Assembly: GCA_028280515.1 (NCBI GenBank) | Contig: JANQLP010000107.1 | Span: 1-64,000, forward strand | Source of the DNA: Hyphomicrobiales bacterium | Lineage (GTDB): Bacteria; Pseudomonadota; Alphaproteobacteria; Rhizobiales; Methyloligellaceae | Direction: 5' to 3' | DNA: 64,000 nt | Part shown: positions 52,480 through 60,920 of the stretch, piece by piece | Position numbering within the stretch: position 1 is the stretch's first letter | Layout: the number at the start of each line of letters is the position of its first letter | Program-made: the position numbers and the translations under genes | The notes under the pieces: generated by a model | Databases searched by the model: none | Seen by the model: only the letters and a program-made list of their open reading frames with translations | Told to the model about the DNA's origin: nothing

Positions 52480-53031
52480 ATGGGAATGCACTGGAGTGAG
52501 ATCAACGACGACATCCGCGACTTTATCGAGGCTCAGCGCCTGTTCTTCGTTGCCACCGCGCCGCAAGACGGACTGATCAATGTGTCGCCCAAAGGCGTCA
52601 CACAACTCAAAATTCCTGATCCCAAGACGGTTGTCTATCTCGATCTTACCGGCAGCGGAAATGAGACTGGCGCGCACGTGACAGAAAATGGTCGCATCAC
52701 GATCATGTTCTGTGCATTCAGCGGTCCACCGAACATCGTTCGCTTATACGGCAAGGCGCGGATTGTTCTTCCAGAAAGCGACGATTGGAGCGAGTTGATC
52801 TCGCTTTTTGACGATGTCCCGGGCATCCGCCAGATGTTTGTGATCGACGTCCAGCGTGTATCGGATTCCTGCGGCTTCGGCATCCCGATCTACGAATACG
52901 TTCGCGAACGGACCGAATTGACCGATTTTGCGAAGAGCCTCGGCGCGAACGGGCTGGAGGAGTACAAGCTGAAGAACAACATAGTCAGTATCGACGGTCT
53001 GCCTACCGGACTTGTCGAGGACGATTTTTGA
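52480..53031 (+). CDS. PPOX-like flavin split-barrel protein (second paralogue)
   Basis: A 183-residue protein matching the one at 22259-22822 almost throughout: FIEAQRLFFVATAP, INVSPKGV, YLDLTGSGNETGAHVTENGRIT, SCGFGIPIY and the terminal SIDGLPTG. ATG 52480 has AAGGAG eight bases upstream. Its stop overlaps the TTG start of the iron-sulphur flavin reductase, so the two are translated together. That suggests electrons pass from the reductase to a flavin or similar cofactor on this barrel. Reaction unknown. Confidence 0.87.
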   Translation: MGMHWSEINDDIRDFIEAQRLFFVATAPQDGLINVSPKGVTQLKIPDPKTVVYLDLTGSGNETGAHVTENGRITIMFCAFSGPPNIVRLYGKARIVLPESDDWSELISLFDDVPGIRQMFVIDVQRVSDSCGFGIPIYEYVRERTELTDFAKSLGANGLEEYKLKNNIVSIDGLPTGLVEDDF

Positions 53032-54026
53032 GCGCGTCATGCAAGAACGGCGGAGCTGACGCCTTGTCGGTCGAGGCAACCTTGGTATTCGCCGATGGCG
53101 AGATGATTGTCGTTTCTCCGCGTGACGGCAAGACCGTGCTAGAGGCCGCCGAGTCCGTCGGGATTGCCCTTGCTCACGATTGTCGGGACGGAAGGTGCAA
53201 GACTTGCGCTGCACGGGACATGACCGGAAAAGAGACGCTTCTATGCCAGTTCCGTCCAGATAGTGATGTCACCCTTCGTGTACCCTATGCCCGGGCGGAT
53301 CTGTTCGAACCAGTTAATCGGCGGGCGAAGATCCTGGCGCTTGAGAAGCGCTCGCAGTCGGTGTGGTGGATGCGGCTGCGCCTACAGTTCGAGATGCCAT
53401 TTCTTCCTGGCCAATACATCAGCATCGCCATTCCCGACGCGAATGCGCAGCGGAACTTTTCCATGGCCAACGCTCCCGTCAGCAAGGAGTTCGACTTTTA
53501 CATCAGGGAGTTGCCTGATGGCGCGATGAGCCGCTATCTCGCTGACTCCGCCAAGGTGGGAGACATTCTGAACGTCGTCGGCCCCTATGGACGCTTTTTC
53601 CTTAGGAACGGCGCCGGCGCGAAGCTCTTTATGGCGGGGGGTACAGGTCTTGCGCCTATCTTGTCGATGCTACGAGCGCTGGCGGACCGGGGTCATGGGG
53701 GACCGGTCTTTCTTGGTTTCGGCGTAACGTCGGCGCAAGACCTGTTCGGTGTCTCGGATCTCACGCCGTTGAACGAACAGCTAGATCTGACGGTCGGTAT
53801 TGCCGTGATGACCGGCCTGGTCGAGGTGCAGGTCCCGGTGAAAGCAGTCGCCGGTACTGTCCTTGATGCCGTTGCGACAATCTGGGATCGGCCGGCGACC
53901 GCCGAGGACGAAGCCTACATTTGCGGCCCACCAAGAATGGTCGACGCGGCCCGCGCGTGGTTACGGTCACAAGAGTTCGACGATACCACCATCTTCAATG
54001 AGGAGTTCTTGCCAGCGGAGGCCTGA
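53028..54026 (+). CDS. Oxygenase-type reductase: N-terminal 2Fe-2S ferredoxin plus FAD/NAD(P)H domains
   Basis: A 332-residue electron-transfer protein. A plant-type 2Fe-2S domain (Cys52, Cys57, Cys60, Cys73 in CRDGRCKTC...LLC) is followed by an FAD domain (RNFSMAN, about 150-156) and a nucleotide domain (MAGGTGLAPILSML, YICGPPRMVD). The order is that of BenC/MmoC-type reductases. The loop before the last cysteine is only 12 residues, shorter than the usual near-30. The TTG start overlaps the PPOX stop. Possible partners are that PPOX protein or the orphan Rieske oxygenase 35 kb away. Confidence 0.88.
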   Translation: MSASCKNGGADALSVEATLVFADGEMIVVSPRDGKTVLEAAESVGIALAHDCRDGRCKTCAARDMTGKETLLCQFRPDSDVTLRVPYARADLFEPVNRRAKILALEKRSQSVWWMRLRLQFEMPFLPGQYISIAIPDANAQRNFSMANAPVSKEFDFYIRELPDGAMSRYLADSAKVGDILNVVGPYGRFFLRNGAGAKLFMAGGTGLAPILSMLRALADRGHGGPVFLGFGVTSAQDLFGVSDLTPLNEQLDLTVGIAVMTGLVEVQVPVKAVAGTVLDAVATIWDRPATAEDEAYICGPPRMVDAARAWLRSQEFDDTTIFNEEFLPAEA

Positions 54027-54049
54027 CGGCAATGCTGAGGGAGAAGCTA

Positions 54050-55438
54050 ATGAATGAAACTACCCCCAATTCGGCTGGTGCGCGCGACATCGCTTATCAC
54101 GTCCACCCCTTCACGAGTCCGCGCCAGCATGAGGTCAATGGCCCGCTCATCATCGAGCGCGGCGAGGGCATCCATGTCTATGATGATGCCGGCAACCGTT
54201 ACATCGAGGGTCTAGCGGGCCTCGCCTGCGTCGGTTTGGGCTGGGGCGAGGAACGATTGGTCGAGGCGGCGGCGGCCCAGATGAAGAAACTGGCCTTCAT
54301 CCAGAGTTTCACCCATCGCTCTCACACACCTGCGATCGACCTTTCCGAAAAGCTGGTGGAGATAACGCCACGACGTCTGACGAGAGTGTTCTTCGCGAAC
54401 TCTGGCTCGGAGGCCAACGACACGGCCGTCAAGCTGATTTGGTTCCGCAACGCCGCCGTTGGCAAGCCCGAAAAGCGCAAGATCATCACCCAACTCAAGG
54501 GTTACCACGGCACGACGGCCGTCTCGGCCAGCATGACCGGTTTGCCGCATGTCCACGCGGGCTTTGGCCTGCCGCTTCCCGGTTTCCTCCATGTCGAGAC
54601 GCCGCATTACTACCACAACGGCCGGGAGGGTGAATCCGAGGAGGACTTCACGAGCCGGCTGGCCCGCCAGCTCGACGAGCTGATTGAGGAGGAGGGGCCC
54701 GAAACAGTCGCGGCCTTCTTCGCCGAGCCGGTGCTTGCCTCAGGTGGTACCATCGTGCCGCCGCCAAGCTACTATCCCAAGGTCGAAAGAGTGCTGAAGA
54801 AGCACGATGTGCTGATGGTTGCGGACGAGGTGATCTGCGGCTTCGGCCGGACAGGCCGCATGTTCGGAGCCGAGGCCCTCGAGATCGAACCCGACATGAT
54901 GGTGGTCGCCAAGCAGCTTTCGTCGGCCTACATCCCGATCTCGGCGGTGCTAATGTCGGATGCCATCTATGAGGGCCTGAAGGAGGGCGACGATCCCTCG
55001 GCGATCGTTGGCACGGGCTTCACGTATTCCGCCCATCCGGTCGCTGCGGCGGTCGCGTTGGAGACGCTCGCGATCTACGAGGAAAGGGGGCTGGTCGATC
55101 ACGCGGCCCGCATGGGCGTTCACATGCAGGCGCGTCTCGCAGAGCTCGTCGACCACCCGATCGTCGGAGAGGTGCGCGGGATCGGCCTTATGGCGGGTGT
55201 CGAGATCGTCAAGGACAAGCGGCGCCGGACGAACTTCGCAGCCGCGTCCAAGGTCGGTGCAACCTGCACCGCGAGGGTCATGGCGCATGGTCTTATCTCG
55301 CGGGCGGGCCAGAACGACACGATGGGGCTATCGCCGCCACTCATCATCACCGAGCCCGAGATCGACACTATGGTCGACATGTTGAGACACGCCCTCGACG
55401 ACACCGCGCAATGGATCGACACGACGAATCCCGACTAA
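54050..55438 (+). CDS. Class III (omega-amino) aminotransferase
   Basis: A 462-residue PLP aminotransferase. It has NSGSEANDTAVKL (cofactor phosphate region), KGYHGTT, Asp259 in MVADEVICGFGRTG and the Schiff-base lysine about residue 288 in VVAKQLSSAYIP. The family transfers amino groups from omega-amino acids, polyamines or GABA to pyruvate or 2-oxoglutarate. ATG 54050 is preferred to 54032 because GAGGGAG sits correctly before it. It ends the TetR-cluster operon and may act on the amine brought in by the PotABCD system. Confidence 0.92.
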   Translation: MNETTPNSAGARDIAYHVHPFTSPRQHEVNGPLIIERGEGIHVYDDAGNRYIEGLAGLACVGLGWGEERLVEAAAAQMKKLAFIQSFTHRSHTPAIDLSEKLVEITPRRLTRVFFANSGSEANDTAVKLIWFRNAAVGKPEKRKIITQLKGYHGTTAVSASMTGLPHVHAGFGLPLPGFLHVETPHYYHNGREGESEEDFTSRLARQLDELIEEEGPETVAAFFAEPVLASGGTIVPPPSYYPKVERVLKKHDVLMVADEVICGFGRTGRMFGAEALEIEPDMMVVAKQLSSAYIPISAVLMSDAIYEGLKEGDDPSAIVGTGFTYSAHPVAAAVALETLAIYEERGLVDHAARMGVHMQARLAELVDHPIVGEVRGIGLMAGVEIVKDKRRRTNFAAASKVGATCTARVMAHGLISRAGQNDTMGLSPPLIITEPEIDTMVDMLRHALDDTAQWIDTTNPD

Positions 55439-56249
55439 TGCCGCGGGTCGGCCAGGTGACGCTGTTGGCTGTACCTATGAAAAACTTACACTCAGCCAGA
55501 GTTGCTTGGCAGAGGCGCGGCAGATGGCGATGCCGGTCGCTTGTTTGCAGCTGGTTTTTGGGCCACTTCTTATGCGGTCGAACTGATTGGGTTCTTGGCA
55601 CCGCTTCTCCGACGTGTCCGTTGCATTCCCTGATTCCGCGAACAAGTTCCCTGATCGGTCCCTGAAACTTCCCTGTTCTTGCGAGTAGGGAAACTCTCAC
55701 TAAGCTCTTGAAAACACTGCAGGAATTCTAGCGAACAACTCGGATTCTGCCGAAAACCTTAGAAATTCCCTGTTTTTCCCTGTTAACAGGGAAATCGCGG
55801 TAGAGACGGGTTCGCAGCAGACTGTCCGCACCACCACAGCTTTCCATAATGCAGATTATGACGCCGACCGAGCCATTCGCCTGTTGGGATAAACACAAGG
55901 AACGGTCGCGCTCTCGTTTTCGGACGAAGAAGCGACTTGATGGGTGTGGGAGTTTGGCCGGAGGGTTGTTGCGAGGTGGAAGGTCCGAAAGCGGGGTAGC
56001 CAATGGGATCTCAATGGTGACCCCTCTGTTCGGCGTCTCATCTAGCCGATGTCCGCGGGCGGTTACCTGCCTTTGGTCGTCTCTAGGGGCGTCGCCATGC
56101 GTATGACGTTACGGGAGCTTAGCGGGCCGCATCGACCTGTCTGTCATGACACCCCATGAGGTCGTACCCGTACGACCGGGTCGACCAACAGTTCCGTACA
56201 AAGCGCTGCGAACGTCCGGCTTCGTCCAGACTTCTATCTGAATTACATC
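55439..56249. other. Stretch with long repeat and decayed coding remnant
   Basis: 55439-55625 has nothing recognisable. It is followed by the right long repeat and, from 55862 to about 56060, a decayed plus-strand coding segment (ALSFSDEEAT, WEFGRRVVARWKVRKRG, NGDPSVRRLI) interrupted by stops and related to 33113-33325. The end up to 56249 is unassigned. Confidence 0.5.
55626..55862 (+). repeat. Long direct repeat, right copy, with CATAATGCAGATTATG core
   Basis: Same orientation and length as 18842-19079. The near-identical end begins at 55766 with TTCCCTGTT and includes the TTCCCTGTTAACAGGGAA palindrome, GAGACGGGTTCGCAGC, CACCACCACAGCTTTC and the core CATAATGCAGATTATG at 55845-55860. Similarity to the left copy stops right after the core, as expected for a repeat end or recombination site. 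Confidence 0.75.
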
Positions 56250-57065
56250 TCAGGATGCACGGCGCTGCCGCAAGTCGTCCTGACCGGTCGCGTCGGAGTC
56301 GATACACTCATCGGCGCAAATGAGCTGGCAGTTCGCCTCCTGGAGCCGGCGTCGGATCTCCAGTGTTGGCGCTGTTTCCGTGACGAGACTGTCGATCTCC
56401 TCGAAGCTCGCACACTTAAACAGGCCGCGCTTGTAGAACTTCGACGAATCAACCAGTGCGATCGAGCGTTCAGCACACGAAATCATGGCTTGCCAACATG
56501 CGACCTCATCCAGCGTGTCGCACATCAATCCTTCGCGTTCATTGAGCCATCCGACAGAAAAGAACGCCTTGTCGACGGCGAACCTCTGGATGTTTTCGAC
56601 CGCCATCAAGCCCATCGATGTGCCTGACAGCTCATTCAATTCGCCACCAATTGTATGCACGCGATTGCCACCCTGCGTGACCAATATGCGTGCGATATCA
56701 ACTGAGTTGGTGACGACTGTCAGATCGCGGTGATGTTTCAGTGCCAGTGAGAAATAGCTCGTGGTACTGCCACCGCCGATCATGATGGCGTCACCGTTGT
56801 TGACGAAAGAGGCGCCAGCTCTTGCGATGGCCTTCTTCTCATCAACCTGTTCGGTCAGACAATGATGAAACGCCGCCTCGCGCAGCACGTCAGGCAGCGC
56901 GACGCCACCTCGGACCGATTCAACCACGCCTTCCGTGACAAGCCGTTTGATGTCGCGGCGAACTGTCTCTTCTGAGACCTCGAGCTCAACAGCCAGGTCG
57001 GCATAGCTTGAGCGACCCGAGACCTTGAGCAGTTCAAGGATTGTATTGCGTCGCAGTTCTGACAT
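56250..57065 (-). CDS. DeoR/GlpR-family transcriptional regulator
   Basis: A 271-residue regulator. The DeoR helix-turn-helix (RRNTILELLKVSGRSSYADLAVELEVSEETVRRDIKRLVTEGVV) is followed by a sugar-isomerase-like effector domain (MIGGGSTTSYFSLAL, VTNSVDIARIL, ALVDSSKFYKRGLF). It is last in an operon after the fused dehydrogenase and VOC genes, and is the likely regulator of the repeated TTTTTGTCAGA boxes at 59.96-60.0 kb. Effectors of the family are usually phosphorylated sugars or related metabolites. Confidence 0.92.
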   Translation of the reverse strand: MSELRRNTILELLKVSGRSSYADLAVELEVSEETVRRDIKRLVTEGVVESVRGGVALPDVLREAAFHHCLTEQVDEKKAIARAGASFVNNGDAIMIGGGSTTSYFSLALKHHRDLTVVTNSVDIARILVTQGGNRVHTIGGELNELSGTSMGLMAVENIQRFAVDKAFFSVGWLNEREGLMCDTLDEVACWQAMISCAERSIALVDSSKFYKRGLFKCASFEEIDSLVTETAPTLEIRRRLQEANCQLICADECIDSDATGQDDLRQRRAS

Positions 57066-57140
57066 CGGGGTTCATACTCTAACTCTGGTGTGGTTGGGTA
57101 CGAACCATGAACAACTGCGCAACATCGAGCAACGAGCTGT

Positions 57141-57689
57141 TTATGGCGAGCGCGGCGGGTGCGGATACCAAGCGAGTGGCTCCGGGCGAACCCAATCTGT
57201 CGGCCGATCGATCAACTCGATGCACATATGCGCCGCGTTCGGTGCGTTGAAGTACTTCCAACGGACTTCATTCCAGCTGCCTTCCTGGCAGATCGTACAT
57301 CCGCGATCGAGAAACGTCTGTACCAAATCGTCCCAAGTCTGATCGAAGTCCTGAAGGTATACACCGACATGCTGCGCGCCCGGACCATGCTGATCAATGA
57401 AATCCCGGTAGATGCTCGGGCCCTTTAAGGGCTGAATGATCTCCCAGTTGAAGTCCCCGGTGAAGGCCAGGGCAATCTTCATCGACGTCTCTACTGGCTC
57501 GCCGTAGTAGGTTGTGTTCCTAAGGGTGGGGGCCTCGTATGTGTTGATCCACCAGGGGCCGATGCCGAGCTGGTCGGAGTAAGCCTTGATGGTTGCCTCG
57601 AAGTCATCCGTACAGATACAGAGCTGAGGCGTCCGAGAGATAAAGCTGTTGGATTGCAGCAGATGAGGATTGACGTCTGGTAGTTTCAT
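57141..57689 (-). CDS. VOC (glyoxalase/bleomycin-resistance fold) family protein
   Basis: A 182-residue protein with paired beta-alpha-beta-beta-beta modules. QLCICTDDFEATIKAYSDQLGIGPW starts module 1. GPGAQHVGVYLQDFDQTWDDL carries a metal-binding histidine, and MCIELIDRP the C-terminal glutamate. It resembles methylmalonyl-CoA-epimerase- or lactoylglutathione-lyase-like enzymes; the substrate is unknown. ATG 57689 with GAGG upstream is preferred to GTG 57704. It lies 20 bp after the fused dehydrogenase gene. Confidence 0.85.
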   Translation of the reverse strand: MKLPDVNPHLLQSNSFISRTPQLCICTDDFEATIKAYSDQLGIGPWWINTYEAPTLRNTTYYGEPVETSMKIALAFTGDFNWEIIQPLKGPSIYRDFIDQHGPGAQHVGVYLQDFDQTWDDLVQTFLDRGCTICQEGSWNEVRWKYFNAPNAAHMCIELIDRPTDWVRPEPLAWYPHPPRSP

Positions 57690-57709
57690 TGTTGCCTCGC
57701 TCACCGCAC

Positions 57710-59893
57710 CTAAGCGGCATCTAGGGGCCAGCGCCCAACGTCGCGCATCACATCGATAAGGGCATGACGCATGTCGGACCCTGTCGCGTGTGTCGCCGTC
57801 TCCAGGACTTTCGAGACAGCAGGCGCCGTTTCTAGTCCGTGGAGCCGCTTAACCGGTTGATCGAGATAGTCGAAGTAGCGACGATGCAATTCGTCAGCCA
57901 AAGAGGCACCATAGGATGTGCTGCGGGGACCCTCTTCGACGATCAGCACGTTGTTTGTCTTCTGAATGCTAGCGCCGATCGTCTCCCAATCGATGCCGGC
58001 CCAGTCAAGCGAGCGAAGATCGATGATCTCCGCATCGATACCGAGTTCCTCGGCGGCGTCCAGCGCCATATCGACCATCGTTAGGTAGCCGACAATAGTC
58101 ACATCTTGACCCTCTCGTACGGTGTGTGCCTTGCCCATGGGGATGAGGTAATCGATAGCGTCAACCGGAACCGGCACCGACTTCGCATAGTTGCTCACGT
58201 GCTCGACAACAAGCACCGGGTCTTGGCAGCGTATGGCGCTGTTCATCAGGCCGATGTAATCGTATGCCGTGCGTGGGGCGACAATGCGCCAACCGGGCGC
58301 CATGGCGAAGAATCCGACCGGGTCCATGGAATGCTGGGATCCATAGCCTGTGCCGATGGCGATCTTGGTTCGAAGCACCAGCGGAACAGGATCCTCGCCG
58401 CCATACATCTGCCGCGCCTTTGACGCCTGGTTGATGACTTGATCGGCCGCTACCCAGGCAAAGTCCGCGTACATGAACTCGACAATGGGGCGCAGCGACC
58501 CTTGCATGGCCATACCGATGGCCATGCCGAGAAAACCGAGCTCGGCGATAGGTGTTCCAATCACACGGTCCGGGAACGTCTCGGCGAGGCCCTTGGTTGC
58601 GCCATTTGTGCCGCCTTTTAGATGCTGTATGTCCTCGCCCATGATGAGGACACGGTCATCGTCGGCCATGTTTCGTTGAATTGAGGCTGCGATGGCCTCC
58701 GAGAACTTCTTTGTTTGCCACGCCCCCGCGTAGGCCTTCTCCTCTTGATACCGTGCTCCATCGAATTCGGAGAGGTCGCCGCGAACACCCCGGTCGGCAT
58801 CTTGCGGATCAGGCCACAAGGACGGAATGATGCGGCGTTCCCCGTCATGGGTTTCGATCAGTTCGTCGACAATCTCCGTCAGGAGTGCTGTGACATAGTC
58901 GCTCAGCGCTTCGAGCCCACTACGATCGATGTCATTTCGTAAGCTGAGTTGCTCGTGCGCCTGTACAATCGGATCGCGTGCTTTCCAGGCTTGCTCCTCC
59001 TCCTTCGTGCGGTAACCAAATGCGCTTCCCGCCGCGGGTCCGTTCTGATGAAGGTAACGGTAGGTAAGGGCCTCGATGAGGAACGGCCCCTTTCCGTCTC
59101 GCATCCAAGCCACTGCTTCCATCATCGCGGCTCGCACAGCGACGGCGTCCATACCATCGACGGAGATGCCCGGTATGCCAAGTCCGATGCCGCGGCCCGA
59201 AAGACGCGGCTCTTTCACAACCTCTTCGATATGCGTTGCCACCGCGTAGAGATTGTTCTCAACGACGAAGCAAACGGGTACGTCGAACCCGGCCGCCAGA
59301 CTGAGAGCCTCGAGTGTGCCGCCTTGCTGCACGGCGCCATCGCCGAAGTAAGCGACCACACAGTTGTCGGAGTTTCTGCGCTTCAGCGCGGAAGCCATCC
59401 CGACGGCATGCGGCAAGCCTGCGCCAATGATTGCGTTGGCACCAAGTATTCCGGCCTCCCGCCAGTACAGGTGCATTGACCCGCCTCGGCCGCGACACCA
59501 GCCCTGCTCCAGGCCCATGATCTCGGCCAACGTTCGTTTGATCGCGGCGCGTGCGGCATCGTCGACTGTGAATCCTTCAGGCTGACCAAGATGGAACAGC
59601 GCCTTGGCCAGGAAGTGATGATGTGCGCGGTGGGGATAACTGACCAGATCGCCAGATTCCAAACAGGAGACAATGCCCGCTGCAACCGCTTCTTGACCAA
59701 TGCTGGTGTGAACCGGGCCGTGAACCAACCCGTTCTCCCAAAGTTTCGCAGCGACTTGATCGAATTGTCGCGCCAGCTCCATCACCGTCAGCATGCGCGA
59801 GAGGAGATCCGTATCGGTGGTCGTCCAATCCGTCTCGGTGACATGCATCCGATCCCAAGAGACCATTGGGTCGAGCTTTGTTTTCTGCGCCAT
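57710..59893 (-). CDS. Fused thiamine-diphosphate dehydrogenase E1 alpha-beta (2-oxo acid/acetoin dehydrogenase type)
   Basis: A 727-residue fusion. The alpha-type half (about 1-370) has the TPP motif GDG (184-186) through NN (213-214) and the phosphorylation-loop-like YRYLHQNGPAAGSAFGYR. The beta-type half (about 400-727) starts FSEAIAASIQRNMADDDRVLIMGEDIQ and contains GYGSQHSMDP and LIVEEGPRS. Usually these are two genes. No E2 or E3 gene is in view, so the acyl acceptor is encoded elsewhere. The frame opens at 59956; ATG 59893 is the family-like start, without a good ribosome site. It is divergent from an SDR gene. Confidence 0.88.
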   Translation of the reverse strand: MAQKTKLDPMVSWDRMHVTETDWTTTDTDLLSRMLTVMELARQFDQVAAKLWENGLVHGPVHTSIGQEAVAAGIVSCLESGDLVSYPHRAHHHFLAKALFHLGQPEGFTVDDAARAAIKRTLAEIMGLEQGWCRGRGGSMHLYWREAGILGANAIIGAGLPHAVGMASALKRRNSDNCVVAYFGDGAVQQGGTLEALSLAAGFDVPVCFVVENNLYAVATHIEEVVKEPRLSGRGIGLGIPGISVDGMDAVAVRAAMMEAVAWMRDGKGPFLIEALTYRYLHQNGPAAGSAFGYRTKEEEQAWKARDPIVQAHEQLSLRNDIDRSGLEALSDYVTALLTEIVDELIETHDGERRIIPSLWPDPQDADRGVRGDLSEFDGARYQEEKAYAGAWQTKKFSEAIAASIQRNMADDDRVLIMGEDIQHLKGGTNGATKGLAETFPDRVIGTPIAELGFLGMAIGMAMQGSLRPIVEFMYADFAWVAADQVINQASKARQMYGGEDPVPLVLRTKIAIGTGYGSQHSMDPVGFFAMAPGWRIVAPRTAYDYIGLMNSAIRCQDPVLVVEHVSNYAKSVPVPVDAIDYLIPMGKAHTVREGQDVTIVGYLTMVDMALDAAEELGIDAEIIDLRSLDWAGIDWETIGASIQKTNNVLIVEEGPRSTSYGASLADELHRRYFDYLDQPVKRLHGLETAPAVSKVLETATHATGSDMRHALIDVMRDVGRWPLDAA

Positions 59894-59948
59894 GGTGACG
59901 AAAGGTCGCTGATGATTTCTGAAGATGTTGTCGTCCTGATGAGCATAT

Positions 59949-59998
59949 TGACACAATTTTTGTCAGATGATCAACTTAACTTGTCACTTTTTGTCAGA
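59949..59998. promoter_or_regulatory. Repeated TTTTTGTCAGA boxes, probable DeoR-type operator
   Basis: TTTTTGTCAGA occurs at 59957-59967 and 59988-59998, starts 31 bp apart (three helical turns). A further CTTGTCAC lies between them and TGACA-N7-TGTCA forms an inverted repeat at 59949-59965. They lie in the divergent region between the fused dehydrogenase and the SDR gene. The regulator encoded in the same operon is DeoR-type. Confidence 0.55.
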
Positions 59999-60075
59999 CG
60001 TGAGGCTCCGCTCTCCGTCGGCCCCCAACAACTCGCGTCCGAAGTCAGACGGACGTTCGATCCGGAGTGAGGTCC

Positions 60076-60870
60076 ATGGCAGGTATGTTCGAAGGCAAGC
60101 GTGCTCTTGTAACAGGTGCAGCCAGTGGCAACGGTCAGGAAATCGCCAGGCAGCTCGCATCCGAAGGTGCGACAGTCGCCGTTCATGCACGAAACGAAGA
60201 TCGCGCAGCAGCAACGCTCGACATCATCCAAAAGGCCGGCGGTTCGGCATTTGCTGCGCCGGCTGACCTTATGGATGAAGGCCAGATAGAAACCATGTGC
60301 AAGGGTGCCATCGACCGAATGGGCGGCATTGAGATCGTTATCAACAACGCTGGTGTCATTGATCGCTCGCCTGTGCGCGACATGTCCCTTGATACCTGGA
60401 ACTGGATTGTGGGTTCGAACTTAACCGCGGGTTTTCTGGTCTCGAAGTACACCAATCCAGCCGTCATCGAGGCCGCGCAATCGACAGGTTATGGACGTTA
60501 TGTCTTTATCTCGTCGCTTAGCGGAAAGTTCGCCGATGCGAACGAAAGCGCTTACTGTACGTCGAAGGCTGCCGTTATCACGTTTGCGAAATGCATGGCA
60601 GCCGAGCTCGGGGAGTTTGGCATCACGGTCAACACTGTCTGTCCGGGCTGGTTTGCGACCGACATGGCGCAAAACGTCATTGGCAAGATGGCTAAGGAAA
60701 CGGGTGATGACTTCGATAGCCTCTATCAGAACGTCATGGCCGGAAACATGTTGGGCCGTATCCTGACGCCAGAAGACATGGCCAACACAGCGCTCTATCT
60801 GTGCAGTGAAAAGGCAAGGAACATCACGGCCCAGGAGATCAATGTTTGCGGTGGTCTATGTTACTGGTGA
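60076..60870 (+). CDS. Short-chain dehydrogenase/reductase with variant cofactor loop
   Basis: A 264-residue SDR. The loop reads TGAASGNGQEIA, with Asn in place of the usual Ile/Leu-Gly pairing residue. NNAGVID, ISSLSG and AYCTSKAA (Tyr-x3-Lys) are intact. It ends VCGGLCYW instead of VDGG. ATG 60076 has GTGAGG just before it. It is divergent from the fused E1 gene with shared operators, so it probably feeds the oxo-compound used by that enzyme. Confidence 0.87.
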   Translation: MAGMFEGKRALVTGAASGNGQEIARQLASEGATVAVHARNEDRAAATLDIIQKAGGSAFAAPADLMDEGQIETMCKGAIDRMGGIEIVINNAGVIDRSPVRDMSLDTWNWIVGSNLTAGFLVSKYTNPAVIEAAQSTGYGRYVFISSLSGKFADANESAYCTSKAAVITFAKCMAAELGEFGITVNTVCPGWFATDMAQNVIGKMAKETGDDFDSLYQNVMAGNMLGRILTPEDMANTALYLCSEKARNITAQEINVCGGLCYW

Positions 60871-60920
60871 GGCGTCGCAAGAGCATGTGTTGTTAGGGTG
60901 GTCTTAAGCTGAAAGCGCAG

